The notes under the pieces are model-generated. The model saw nothing but the letters and a program-made list of their open reading frames with translations, was not told the DNA's origin and made no database searches. Below are positions 9,974 through 18,217 of a stretch of 64,000 bases of DNA, piece by piece. The translations under genes were made by a program, and so were the position numbers. Within the stretch, counting starts at the first letter, position 1; each line of letters begins with the position of its first letter. The stretch spans positions 82,938-146,937 of the forward strand of contig CAZAAW010000005.1 in assembly GCA_964483325.1 (NCBI GenBank). The letters are read 5' to 3'. The DNA is from CAZAAW01 sp964483325 (lineage in GTDB: Bacteria > Pseudomonadota > Alphaproteobacteria > Rhizobiales > Kaistiaceae).

Positions 9974-11185
9974 TTACCGCACCTGGCGGATCATTGCGGC
10001 GTCCGGCAGGCAGGTGACGTCGCGGCCATTGGCGGCCTGCCAGCGGCCCACGGCGACGCGGGTGCGGAAGCCGATCAGCCCGTCGGCGCCGCCGACATCA
10101 TGGCCGTCCCGCTGCAGCCGCTCCTGCATCGCCTGCACGTCGCCGCGGGTGAAGCCGCCGACCTTCGCCCAGGCCCCTGCAAAGGCGCGGTTGTCGCGCA
10201 GGCGATCGCCGAGATGGCCGATGAAGAGGGCATAGAGGTCGGATTCGTTATAGGCCTTGATGGCGTAGAAATTCGGCGTCACCAGGAAGGCCGGCCCGAA
10301 GCGGCCGGCCGGCATCAGCAGGTAGCCGACCTGGTTCCGCTCGCTGCGCGGCAGCGCGCCGGCGAGCGGCGTCACGCCGAGCCGCAGCCATTCCGCCATC
10401 GGCTTGCCCTGGTCCGGCCCCTCCAGCGTACAGGGAAGGCTGGCCGGCACCGTCACCTCGAAGCCCCAGGGGCGGCCGGCCTGCCAGCCCTCGACGCGCA
10501 GGTAATTGGCGATCGAGGCCAGCGTGTCGGGCACCGAATCCCAGATGTCGGCGCGGCCGTCGCCGTCGAAATCGGCGGCGTGGGTGAAGAATTTCGACGG
10601 CAGGAACTGCGGCTGGCCGAGCGCCCCGGCCCAGGAGCTCTTCATCGCCCCCGGCGCCACGTCGCCGCGCTCCAGGATCTGCAGCGCGGCGATCAGCTCG
10701 GCGCGGAACAGCGCCTTGCGCCGGCCGACAAAGGCGTGCGTCGCCAGCGTCGAGATGGCGTTTTCCGGGATCGCGGCGCTGCCGAAGGCCGATTCCCGGC
10801 CCCAGATGGCGATGACGATGCCGGCCGGCACGCCGGTCTGCCGCTCGATCGCCGCCAGCGTCTTCTGCCAGGTCTTGAGCCGGTCGCGCCCGCCCCGCAC
10901 CAGGGCGTTGAGGCGCTTCTCGTCGAAATAGGCGCCGGGGCTGCGGAACTCGGCCTGCGGCTCGGTGCGCGGCGGCGCACCGGGCAGCGCCAGGTCGGGC
11001 AGGCTGAGGTCGAGCCGGAGATCGCGCGTCGCCGCGGCGAAGGTGCGCTGCGACACGCCTGCGGCCGCCGCCTGCGGCCACAGCTCGTCGGCCAGCCAGC
11101 GCTGGAAGGCACGCTGGTCCTGCGCCGCTGCCGGCGCGAGCCACAGCAGAAGGGCGAGGAGGGCGAAGCCGAGGCGGGCGATCAT
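9974..11185 (-). CDS. Lytic murein transglycosylase, MltB/GH103 family
   Basis: A 403-residue periplasmic enzyme cleaving the MurNAc-GlcNAc bond with 1,6-anhydro product formation. A signal peptide (MIARLGFALLALLLWLAPAAAQ) precedes the SLT_2 domain. The catalytic glutamate is in AIWGRESAFGSA, and GALGQPQFLPSKF and DFDGDGRADIWDS are family signatures. A C-terminal peptidoglycan-binding module (FTRGDVQAMQERLQRDGHDV to VAVGRWQAANG) ends the protein. No lipobox cysteine is seen, so it is predicted soluble. Confidence 0.93.
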   Translation of the reverse strand: MIARLGFALLALLLWLAPAAAQDQRAFQRWLADELWPQAAAAGVSQRTFAAATRDLRLDLSLPDLALPGAPPRTEPQAEFRSPGAYFDEKRLNALVRGGRDRLKTWQKTLAAIERQTGVPAGIVIAIWGRESAFGSAAIPENAISTLATHAFVGRRKALFRAELIAALQILERGDVAPGAMKSSWAGALGQPQFLPSKFFTHAADFDGDGRADIWDSVPDTLASIANYLRVEGWQAGRPWGFEVTVPASLPCTLEGPDQGKPMAEWLRLGVTPLAGALPRSERNQVGYLLMPAGRFGPAFLVTPNFYAIKAYNESDLYALFIGHLGDRLRDNRAFAGAWAKVGGFTRGDVQAMQERLQRDGHDVGGADGLIGFRTRVAVGRWQAANGRDVTCLPDAAMIRQVR

Positions 11186-11364
11186 CGGCGGTCTCCTTCC
11201 GATTCGTTCCCGGCAGGATGCGGGACGGCCCGGCGCCGGGCAACCGGCGTGCTGCGGCCATTTCTCGCGTCATTTCATCAGATTGCCTTGCAGTCGCCGG
11301 GAACTTGGGCGAGTGCGTAGCGTTGGGGGTGTCTGGATCTGGGGCGAAACTACCGGAGACCGGC

Positions 11365-11670
11365 ATGCCGAAAGAGCGACAGCAATCAACCTCCAACCGC
11401 GGCTTCGCAGCCATGGATGCGGAGCGCCAGCGCGAAATCGCCCGCAAGGGCGGCGAAAGCGTCCCGGCAGAAAAGCGCAGCTTCTCGTTGAACCGCACTC
11501 TGGCCGCCGAGGCCGGCCGCAAAGGCGGCCGCAGCGTCGCCGAGGAAGACCGCAGCTTCTACCGCAACCGCCGACTGGCGTCGGAGGCCGGCCGCAAGGG
11601 CGGTGAGGCCTCGCACGGCGGGCCGAAGCAGAACGGAACGACGAAACAGAACGGAACGACTCGGCACTGA
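11365..11670 (+). CDS. KGG-repeat general stress protein
   Basis: A 101-residue basic, hydrophilic protein with three repeats of the stress-induced KGG motif: ARKGGESV, GRKGGRSV and GRKGGEAS, separated by segments such as EKRSFSLNRTLAAEA. Family members include E. coli YciG and Bacillus GsiB; their molecular role is not settled, with desiccation or acid stress induction known in some. The ATG at 11365 follows CCGGAGACC. The tail KQNGTTKQNGTT comes from an 18-bp tandem repeat at 11626-11661. Confidence 0.85.
   Translation: MPKERQQSTSNRGFAAMDAERQREIARKGGESVPAEKRSFSLNRTLAAEAGRKGGRSVAEEDRSFYRNRRLASEAGRKGGEASHGGPKQNGTTKQNGTTRH
11626..11661 (+). repeat. 18-bp tandem direct repeat at the 3' end of the KGG gene
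   Basis: Two adjacent copies of a CAGAACGGAACGAC-containing 18-mer (11626-11643 and 11644-11661) differ at only a few positions and encode KQNGTT twice. The frame is kept. It looks like a recent slippage duplication. Confidence 0.75.
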
Positions 11671-11719
11671 GTCCGGCGGCAGGTCCCGAGACGGCAGGCT
11701 GGCGGCATCGCCGGCCTTT

Positions 11720-12334
11720 TCAGCGTTGCGGCGGGCGTTCGAGGGCTGCCAGTGTTGGGCCGTCGCTGTCGACGTCGAAATCGTAGTCGGCGAGGATCTC
11801 GATCGCCTTGGCGAAGGCATCCGCCTCCTTCTGCATGCGCGCGGCGGAGCGGCGGATCTCGCCGGCGCGGCGCTCGAGCGTGCGGCGGATGAGGTTCTCG
11901 CCGGAGGCGCGGCGGAATCGCCTCGCCATCGCCTCCGCCCGCTGCGCCTGGTTGTCGAGCCGGGCGATGGCGGCCGCCACATCCGCCGCCTGCTTGGCCA
12001 GCGTGTCGCGAATGGCGGCAACCAGATCGACGCCCTCGAAAGGCACGTCGCTGTCCAGCACCGAGCCGACGAGCTCGCCGATATGCTGCATCGCCCGCGT
12101 CGTGACAGTGTCGCGTGGCGGCTCGCGGGTTTCGCCGGTCTCGTCGTAGAGCCGCCGGCGCTCCGGGTCCGACAGGATCTCATAGGCCCGGCTGAGCGCC
12201 TGGAATGCCTCGGCGCTGCCGCCGGCGTCGGGATGCACGGCCCGCGCCCGCCGGCGATAGGCGCGGTCGATCTCCGCCGCCGTGGCATCGGCGCGGATGC
12301 CGAGCTCGCCGTAGAGATCGTGGGCCGGTCGCAT
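11720..12334 (-). CDS. DnaJ-domain protein
   Basis: A 204-residue J-domain protein. Residues 1-65 form the J-domain (HDLYGELGIRADATAAEIDR) with the Hsp70-stimulating HPD at residues 34-36 and the end motif LSDPERRRLYDETG. The rest (about 85-204) is helical and rich in charged residues, with no zinc-finger or G/F region, so this is a class III J-protein rather than DnaJ itself. Its DnaK partner and client are unknown. It is divergent from the haemoglobin gene; the 12417 palindrome lies between them. Confidence 0.88.
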   Translation of the reverse strand: MRPAHDLYGELGIRADATAAEIDRAYRRRARAVHPDAGGSAEAFQALSRAYEILSDPERRRLYDETGETREPPRDTVTTRAMQHIGELVGSVLDSDVPFEGVDLVAAIRDTLAKQAADVAAAIARLDNQAQRAEAMARRFRRASGENLIRRTLERRAGEIRRSAARMQKEADAFAKAIEILADYDFDVDSDGPTLAALERPPQR

Positions 12335-12416
12335 GGCGACTGTCTTCGCCTGCTTTCGGCGCCCGACGCAAGCGGCCCGACACCGGCCTGCGACGCCTGT
12401 TCTCCTTGCCGACCTA

Positions 12417-12439
12417 AAGATGCATAGACAATACTTCTT
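12417..12439 (+). promoter_or_regulatory. Putative Rrf2/NsrR operator upstream of the truncated haemoglobin
   Basis: AAGATGCAT-N5-ATACTTCTT, a 23-bp imperfect inverted repeat like known NsrR sites. The same layout recurs at 14238-14260, and an NsrR-like regulator gene lies between the two sites. Confidence 0.55.
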
Positions 12440-12570
12440 AAGGCGATGCAGCGGGCGTGCTCGGCATCCCGGCGCGGTTGTGCAAGAAAGGCCCGACAGG
12501 GGGCCCTGGCAGGGTGGTGATGGTGGACGAAAGCAATTCTTCCCGCAGTGCCGCCGCCGGCGGTGACGAG

Positions 12571-13035
12571 ATGACGGTCATGGCCGACCGCAACGCAGCG
12601 CGGCGGCGCGAATATGGCGCGGCGGTTGCCGCCGCGACGGGCATCGACGAGGCGATGATCGACCGGCTGGTGCGGGATTTCTACGGCCGCGCCCGCCGGG
12701 ACCCGCTGCTCGGCCCGGTCTTCGAGGCGCATGTCCACGACTGGGAGGCCCACTTCGTCCAGATGGATGCCTTCTGGTCGTCGGTGACGCTGATGACCGG
12801 GAGCTACCACGGCCAGCCGATGCAGAAGCACCAGCCGCTGCCGATCGACGGCCAGCATTTCGATCGCTGGCTGGCGCTTTTCGAGGAGGCGGCGCAGGCC
12901 GTCTGCCCGCCGGTGGCGGCGGAGCTGTTCACCGAACGCGCCCGCCGCATCGCCGAGAGCCTCGAGATGGGCGTCGCCATGGGCGCCGGAAAGATGCTGA
13001 TGCGCGGCGAACGCTACCGGCGCGATCCGGACTGA
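12571..13035 (+). CDS. Group III truncated haemoglobin
   Basis: A 154-residue 2/2 globin of group III. Typical features are MIDRLVRDFYGRARRDPLLGPVF in helices A-B/E, HVHDWEAHFVQMDAFWSSV, YHGQPMQKHQPL, and the proximal-histidine segment QHFDRWLALFEEAA. Such globins bind O2 and NO, and several are linked to NO or microaerobic stress. The ATG at 12571 is used; an ATG at 12520 would add 17 residues and has a slightly better ribosome site. The NsrR-like gene converges, with its stop 6 nt away. Confidence 0.9.
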   Translation: MTVMADRNAARRREYGAAVAAATGIDEAMIDRLVRDFYGRARRDPLLGPVFEAHVHDWEAHFVQMDAFWSSVTLMTGSYHGQPMQKHQPLPIDGQHFDRWLALFEEAAQAVCPPVAAELFTERARRIAESLEMGVAMGAGKMLMRGERYRRDPD

Positions 13036-13041
13036 GTGCCG

Positions 13042-13482
13042 TCAGGAGGCGATGCCGAGCAGGCTGATCAGCCGGCTGCGCGGCGCCAAGAGGTCCTGCA
13101 GCGAATATTCGTCTAGGACGCGGAAGAACTCGTTGAGGGCGCGGCGCAGCGCCCCGCGCAGCACGCAGGCCGGATCGATGGCGCAGAGGGCGCCGTTGTC
13201 CTGCATGCATTCCACCAGGCCGAGATCTTCCTCGGTCTCGCGCACGACGCTGCCGATATTGATGCGGTCCGGCGGCCGGCCGAGCCGGATGCCGCCGCCC
13301 TTGCCGCGCACGGTCTCCAGATAGCCGAGCTGGCCGAGCCGCAGCACAACCTTCATCAGGTGATTGCGCGAGACGCGATAGGCGCCGGCAATGTCGTCGA
13401 TTGTCGACAGGCTGCCGTCCTCCTTGCTGCCCACATACATGAGCACCCGGAGGCTGTAGTCGGAAAACATTGTGAGCCGCAT
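13042..13482 (-). CDS. nsrR: Rrf2-family regulator, NsrR-like
   Basis: A 146-residue Fe-S transcription factor. The winged helix-turn-helix spans about residues 1-75 (MRLTMFSDYSLRVLMYVG, SRNHLMKVVLRLGQLGYLE, RGKGGGIRLGRPP). Cysteines at 92, 100 and 106 (ECMQDNGALCAIDPACVL) fit the NsrR cluster-binding region, although the first spacing is longer than in E. coli. NsrR represses NO-detoxification genes until NO attacks the cluster. The start at 13482 gives the conserved N-terminus; a longer frame to 13719 is not conserved-looking. The neighbouring haemoglobin supports an NO role. Confidence 0.87.
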   Translation of the reverse strand: MRLTMFSDYSLRVLMYVGSKEDGSLSTIDDIAGAYRVSRNHLMKVVLRLGQLGYLETVRGKGGGIRLGRPPDRINIGSVVRETEEDLGLVECMQDNGALCAIDPACVLRGALRRALNEFFRVLDEYSLQDLLAPRSRLISLLGIAS

Positions 13483-13579
13483 CTGTGTCTTCCCTGGCGC
13501 AGGACGGGCGGCCCGGGTTGCCGGCGGCGAACCGCCGGCGCCCCCTTCCCGGAGCCCGCCCCCCGGCGCTTGCGTGCGA

Positions 13580-14212
13580 TCAGTTCGCCTTTTCGATCTT
13601 TCCGCACGCAATCGGCAAGGTCGTCGTCGCCGGAATATCGCCCAGCGACGCCACGGTAGCCGGCAGCTCGGCCGTCTCCGGGACGCCATGAACGAAAAGC
13701 ACGCGCTGGTCGAGGTCAAGCGACTGGCCGTTGAAATGCGCCGCGAAAGCGTCCTCGAGCCCCTTCAGGGAGATTGTCTTGTCGTAGGTGAAGGACCCGT
13801 CCGCCCCGGCCACCGGATAGGCGCCGTGCACGACGTCCATGTCCATCGGGCTGTCGTTGAACGGCACCATCGTCTCGCCGGCCACCGGGCCGGTCTCGAT
13901 CACGTCGACGATTCCGTCGCCATTGGCATCGGCGCTGGCATCCGGGCAGGCAGCGGCCTTGCCGGCCTCGACGAAGCCGTGGAAGTGCTGCCAGTGCTCG
14001 ATACTCGCCGGAACGCCGGAAACTGTTTCCTTCACGACGATCTCGTCGCCCGAGACGGTGAAGGTGATCTCGCCGGCCGCCGCCGACCCCGTCACCTTCT
14101 CGTTCAGCGGCTGCAGCGTCGCCCTGTAGGTGGTCGCGTCCTGCGCCACGGCCATGGTGCCGGCGGCGAGGCCGAAGCCTGCCGCCAGGAGAACTATGCG
14201 ATGCGTCTTCAC
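13580..14212 (-). CDS. Secreted CHRD-like protein
   Basis: A 210-residue exported protein. A signal peptide (MKTHRIVLLAAGFGLAAGTMAVAQ) is followed by a CHRD-like beta domain (YRATLQPLNEKVTGSAAAGEITFTVSGD, HWQHFHGF). A calcium-loop-like DANGDGIVDVIE occurs near residue 100, and there are two cysteines (AACPD, IACGK). Function is unknown. Its promoter region has a 31-bp palindrome almost matching the one upstream of the haemoglobin, so it is probably controlled by the adjacent NsrR-like protein. Confidence 0.75.
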   Translation of the reverse strand: MKTHRIVLLAAGFGLAAGTMAVAQDATTYRATLQPLNEKVTGSAAAGEITFTVSGDEIVVKETVSGVPASIEHWQHFHGFVEAGKAAACPDASADANGDGIVDVIETGPVAGETMVPFNDSPMDMDVVHGAYPVAGADGSFTYDKTISLKGLEDAFAAHFNGQSLDLDQRVLFVHGVPETAELPATVASLGDIPATTTLPIACGKIEKAN

Positions 14213-14233
14213 GATGCCATTCCTCCGTTATGA

Positions 14234-14264
14234 TTATAAGAAGCATATTACATACTTGTTATAA
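14234..14264 (-). promoter_or_regulatory. Putative Rrf2/NsrR operator upstream of the CHRD-like gene
   Basis: A 31-bp imperfect palindrome with arms TTATAAGAAGCAT and ATACTTGTTATAA around ATTAC; 11 of 13 arm positions match. The core AAGAAGCAT-N5-ATACTTGTT closely matches the site at 12417-12439. It lies 22 nt upstream of the minus-strand ATG at 14212. Confidence 0.6.
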
Positions 14265-14537
14265 CGCAAGCACCACCGAGGAGGCGGCGTGCAGAAATAT
14301 TCGCATCGCTGCGCCGGCAATGTCGCACGCCGCCCCAACCCCATTCCTGCCCCGGCGCGGGTGGCGGCGGTATGCGAGGCTCGTCGGGGCGCCGTGAGAG
14401 TCGTGTCTCTCTTTGCGCACCCGGCCGGACCGCGCGGGAGAAAAAATCCGCAGCGGCCCTTGCGTTGAAACATCATGATTTCGATTTAGACTGCGCCCTG
14501 GGCTCCCGCTCCGGGAGCGACAGGTACGGAGGCCAAG
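14265..14537. other. Intergenic region before the coiled-coil operon
   Basis: No gene is supported here. It holds a plausible promoter for the operon starting at 14538 (TTGAAA at 14465-14470, 16-nt spacer, TAGACT at 14487-14492) and a strong ribosome site, TACGGAGGCC, just before the ATG. Confidence 0.5.
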
Positions 14538-15764
14538 ATGGCGGAAACTCTCCCGACGCCGATGCAGTATCTGGACAAGGCCATGGGCGCCCTGCGCGAC
14601 ATGGGCCTGCTGCCGCAGAGCGGCGGCGAGGAAGCGCCGATCGTCCATCTGCTGGAGCAGATTTCCGACCTCGATCCCGACCGCATCGCCGTCATCGCCC
14701 GCACGCTCAACCAGGCGTCGGTCTTCAATGACGTCGTGCGCGAGCATATCGCCGCCATGAATATCGGCGAGCGCTACACCGCCATCACCAACGCCTTCGA
14801 TTCCATCCGCGATGATGCCAAGGCGATGGTCGACCAGCTTGCCGACGGCAAGATCTCGTTCGGCGAGCGGCTCACCAATGTCTGGACCAAGATCCGCCGC
14901 GGCGACATTTCCGACCGCTTCGACGACATCCGCAAGACCTATCTCGACGTCGCCAAGGACACGCGCACGCAGATCGAGCGCGAGCACGCGATCCTCGAGG
15001 CCTATCGCGATTTCCGCGGCGCCCTGAAGCAGTCCGAAGTGCTGGCGCTGGAAGTCCTGAAGATGGCCGAGGCGAAGCTCAACGAGGTCAAGAAGACGCT
15101 GACCGACGCTTCGGCCGCCGTCGAGGCGGCGCCGGCCGACGATGCCGCCGCCCGGGCCCGGCTGGAGCTTGCCCGCGACGAGGCGCTGCGCGTCGTGCAG
15201 GACACCGAGAAGCGCTACCAGATCGCCAAGGACCTCTCCGACAACCTGACCGTCGGCTACAACACCTCCGAGGTCATCATGGCGCGGCTGGTGCAGACCA
15301 CCAATGCCAAGGAGCGCGTCTACGCCCAGTCGGTGTCGTTCTTCTCCACCAACGAATCGGTGCTGACCGCCCTCAAGGCGTCGTTCACCGGCCTGCACGG
15401 CCTCAATGAATCGACCCGCACGCTGGAGGCGATGAAGGAAGGCGTCTCGAAGAGCCTCGACACGCTGTCCGAGATCGGCGGCCAGGTGCAGGACGCGGCG
15501 ATCCGTGCCGGCTACGGGCCGACGATCCAGGCCGAATCGGTCAAGCGTCTGGTGGAATCGGTCGTCGCCTTCCAGGAGCGGTCGCGCGACATCATCGACG
15601 AGATGCGGACGCTGGCGACCAAGAACTCGGCCGAGATCCGCGACGCCGTCGAGGACGGCAAGCGGCGCCTCGCCAAGCTGACGCTGGAAGCCGCCGAGCT
15701 GCCGCCGCCGGCCACCGCGGCGCTGCCGGCAACGGCCGCTGCGCCGGCCAACCCGGCTTCCTGA
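14538..15764 (+). CDS. Conserved alphaproteobacterial coiled-coil protein ("cell surface protein")
   Basis: A 408-residue, almost wholly helical protein. No signal peptide or transmembrane helix is visible, so the customary "cell surface protein" name looks doubtful. Long charged heptad-like stretches run throughout, for example AYRDFRGALKQSEVLALEVLKM and EKRYQIAKDLSDNLTVGYNT. The segment EVIMARLVQTTNAKERVYAQSVSFF recalls TelA-type toxic-anion proteins, but I would not call it TelA. The C-terminus is Ala/Pro-rich. It heads an operon with two further genes, 23 nt before the next. Confidence 0.75.
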   Translation: MAETLPTPMQYLDKAMGALRDMGLLPQSGGEEAPIVHLLEQISDLDPDRIAVIARTLNQASVFNDVVREHIAAMNIGERYTAITNAFDSIRDDAKAMVDQLADGKISFGERLTNVWTKIRRGDISDRFDDIRKTYLDVAKDTRTQIEREHAILEAYRDFRGALKQSEVLALEVLKMAEAKLNEVKKTLTDASAAVEAAPADDAAARARLELARDEALRVVQDTEKRYQIAKDLSDNLTVGYNTSEVIMARLVQTTNAKERVYAQSVSFFSTNESVLTALKASFTGLHGLNESTRTLEAMKEGVSKSLDTLSEIGGQVQDAAIRAGYGPTIQAESVKRLVESVVAFQERSRDIIDEMRTLATKNSAEIRDAVEDGKRRLAKLTLEAAELPPPATAALPATAAAPANPAS

Positions 15765-15787
15765 CGCGAGGCGGCTGAAAGCGCACC

Positions 15788-16735
15788 ATGGCCGAGGCTG
15801 CCGTCAAGGCGGACGCTCCCCTCGACGATCTGATGCTGGCGATGGACGTCGTCGACACGCTGCGCCACAGCGAGGCGCTGGCGGAGCGCGAGGTCGCCGG
15901 CGCCGATCGGCGCGCCCGCATGATCGAGCGCCTGCGCGACATCTATCGCGGCCAGGGCATCACCGTTCCCGATCGCATCCTGGAGGAAGGCGTCGACGCG
16001 CTGGAGCGCGACCGCTTCGTCTACAAGCCGAAGAGCGGCGGCTTCGCCTTCACGCTGGCCCGTGCCTATGTCAATCGCGGCCGCATCGGCCGCATCGCCG
16101 GCGTCGTCGTGGTGGTGCTCCTCGCCGCCTGGGCTGGCTGGTACTTCCTCGTCCAGCGCCCGGCATCGCTCCGCGCCGAACAGGCGCGCATCGAGCTCGC
16201 CGAGACGCTGCCGAAGCAGTTCGACACGCTGGAGCGCGACATCACGGCGGAGAACCCGGCCGGCGATGTCCTGCAACGGGCCCAGACCATGCTCGCCGAC
16301 GGCCGCCGCGCCGTTGCCGCCGGCAATGCCGCCGAGGCGCATCGGCAGGCGGACGCGCTGACCGCCATGCTGGCGGAGCTGCGCCTCGTCTATCAGGTGC
16401 GGATCGTCTCGCGGCCGGATGAACGTTCCGGCGTCACCCGCGTTCCGCCCAACAATCCATCGGTCGAGAACTTCTACCTCATCGTCGAGGCGATCGGTCC
16501 GGACGGTAAGCCGATCCCGCGGACGATCACCAGCGAGGAAGACCGGCGGACCGAGACCGTCACCGTCTGGGGCGTGCGCGTTCCGGAGGCGGAGTTCGAC
16601 CGTGTCAAGGTCGACAAGGAGGACGACGGCATTGTCGAGAACGCCATCATCGGCGAAAAGCGGCGCGGTGCCATGGATGTCGACTGGTCGATCCCGGTTC
16701 AGAACGGCGCCATCACGCATTGGAGTGACCAGTGA
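15788..16735 (+). CDS. DUF6384-like single-pass membrane protein
   Basis: A 315-residue protein matching, from memory, the DUF6384 family. Residues 1-90 are a helical cytoplasmic part (LDDLMLAMDVVDTLRHSEALAEREVAGADRR). One transmembrane helix is at about 102-120 (IAGVVVVVLLAAWAGWYFLV). A coiled-coil stretch and a beta-rich C-terminal domain (YLIVEAIGPDGKPIPRTITSEEDRR, DVDWSIPVQNG) follow. Its TGA overlaps the GTG of the next gene, so the two are coupled. Function is unknown. Confidence 0.75.
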   Translation: MAEAAVKADAPLDDLMLAMDVVDTLRHSEALAEREVAGADRRARMIERLRDIYRGQGITVPDRILEEGVDALERDRFVYKPKSGGFAFTLARAYVNRGRIGRIAGVVVVVLLAAWAGWYFLVQRPASLRAEQARIELAETLPKQFDTLERDITAENPAGDVLQRAQTMLADGRRAVAAGNAAEAHRQADALTAMLAELRLVYQVRIVSRPDERSGVTRVPPNNPSVENFYLIVEAIGPDGKPIPRTITSEEDRRTETVTVWGVRVPEAEFDRVKVDKEDDGIVENAIIGEKRRGAMDVDWSIPVQNGAITHWSDQ

Positions 16736-18162
16736 CGTCCGGCCGCGCTGCGCTCAATGACATCGAAGGCGCCCTGGCCGATCTCCGCCGCGAGGAAAGC
16801 CAGGCCACCGCCCGTCTCACCGAGGTGACCGACCGGATCGGCAAGCGCCAGGCCGACGAGGCGGAGGCGCTGCGCGACCTGGCGCGCTTCAAGATCGCCG
16901 CCGGCGACGATGCGCTCGCCAATCGCCTCGATCGCGCCAGCCGCGATGCCCGGGAGGCGCTGGCGGCGCGCGAGGCGATGCTGGCCGGGCTGAGGAGCGA
17001 CCGCGAGGCGCGCGAAACCGCGCTGGCGGCTGCCGACGCCAAGCTTGCCGGCGACCGCAAGGAGCTCGACGCCATCGAGGAGCGCATCGAGGCGCTGGCC
17101 GAGGAGCTGAAGCAGCGCCTTGCTGCCGACCCGGAGCACCAGAAGCTGGTCGCCGCCGCCGAGGAAGCCGCCAAGGTCGAGGAAGCCGCCGTCAGCAAGG
17201 CCAAGCAGGCCGAGGAGGACCGGGCCAGCAAGAGCGCCGCCTACGAGGCCGATGCGCTGTTCATGTATCTGTGGCGGCGCAAGTTCGGCACCGCCGAATA
17301 CCCCTATCGCGGCCTCACCCGCTTCCTCGATCGCTGGGTCGCCCGCCTCATCGGCTATGCCGAGGCGCGGCCGTCCTATGCGTTGCTCAACGAGATTCCG
17401 GTACGCCTTGCCGCCCATGCCGAGCGGATTACCGCCGAGGCGGAGGCCGCCGATGCCGCTGTCGATGCCAGCGCCGACAAGGCCCTGGCGGCTCTCGCCG
17501 GCAGCGATCTTGCCGGGCGTGGCGATGTCCTGACGGCGTCGATCGCCGAGCAGGAGGCGGCGATCGGCCCGCTGCGCGCCGAGCTGCAGGCACTGGAGGA
17601 AAAGCTCGCCGGTTTCGCCGACGGCAATGACGAGGCCTTCCGGCGCGCCATCGATGCCCTGTCGCGCTCCATCGCCGGCGACGACATCAACGCCCTCAAG
17701 GCCGAGGCGCGGCGGACGCCGTCGCCGGACGACGAGCGCCTGGTGATGGCCATCGAGCAAGCGCGCGGCGACATCGCCGCCCTGGAGAGCGAGGCCGGCA
17801 AGCTGCGCGCCGATCTACAGAGTGTCTCCAAGCGGCGCCAGGAGCTCAACAGCATCACCAACGATTTCCGCCGCCGCGGCTGGGACGAGAGCGGCAACAC
17901 CTTCGATGGCGGCAAGTTCCTCGGCGACATCCTCACCGGCTTCATCCTCGGCCGTATCGGCCGCGACGATTTCTGGGGCCGCATCGAAAGCTCGCACCGG
18001 GGCGGCGGCTCGATCTGGGGCCGTGGCTCTTCTTCAGGCGGCTGGGGGCGCTCCTCGTCGGGCAGCGTCTGGGGCCGGTCGTCGCGCGGCGGCGGCGGCT
18101 TCCGCACCGGCAGGACCTTTGGCGGCGGCCGCACCGGTTTCCGCACTGGCCGCAGCTTCTGA
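16732..18162 (+). CDS. Coiled-coil protein with Gly/Ser/Arg-rich tail
   Basis: A 476-residue protein that starts with GTG overlapping the preceding stop. Residues 1-150 and 230-380 are long coiled coils (Ala/Glu/Arg heptads). The middle (ADALFMYLWRRKFGTAEYPYRGLTRFLDRWVARLIGYAEARPSYALL split over ~165-210) looks like a conserved globular or membrane-facing segment. The last ~75 residues are Gly/Ser/Arg/Trp-rich with WGRSS and GFRTGR repeats, like a disordered or RNA/polyanion-binding tail. No catalytic motif is recognised. It is the last gene of the operon. Confidence 0.7.
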   Translation: MTSGRAALNDIEGALADLRREESQATARLTEVTDRIGKRQADEAEALRDLARFKIAAGDDALANRLDRASRDAREALAAREAMLAGLRSDREARETALAAADAKLAGDRKELDAIEERIEALAEELKQRLAADPEHQKLVAAAEEAAKVEEAAVSKAKQAEEDRASKSAAYEADALFMYLWRRKFGTAEYPYRGLTRFLDRWVARLIGYAEARPSYALLNEIPVRLAAHAERITAEAEAADAAVDASADKALAALAGSDLAGRGDVLTASIAEQEAAIGPLRAELQALEEKLAGFADGNDEAFRRAIDALSRSIAGDDINALKAEARRTPSPDDERLVMAIEQARGDIAALESEAGKLRADLQSVSKRRQELNSITNDFRRRGWDESGNTFDGGKFLGDILTGFILGRIGRDDFWGRIESSHRGGGSIWGRGSSSGGWGRSSSGSVWGRSSRGGGGFRTGRTFGGGRTGFRTGRSF

Positions 18163-18217
18163 AGAGACGGCGCCGAGACGGCGCGTTTCCTCTTGCGCAG
18201 CGGCAGGAACGGTCCTC

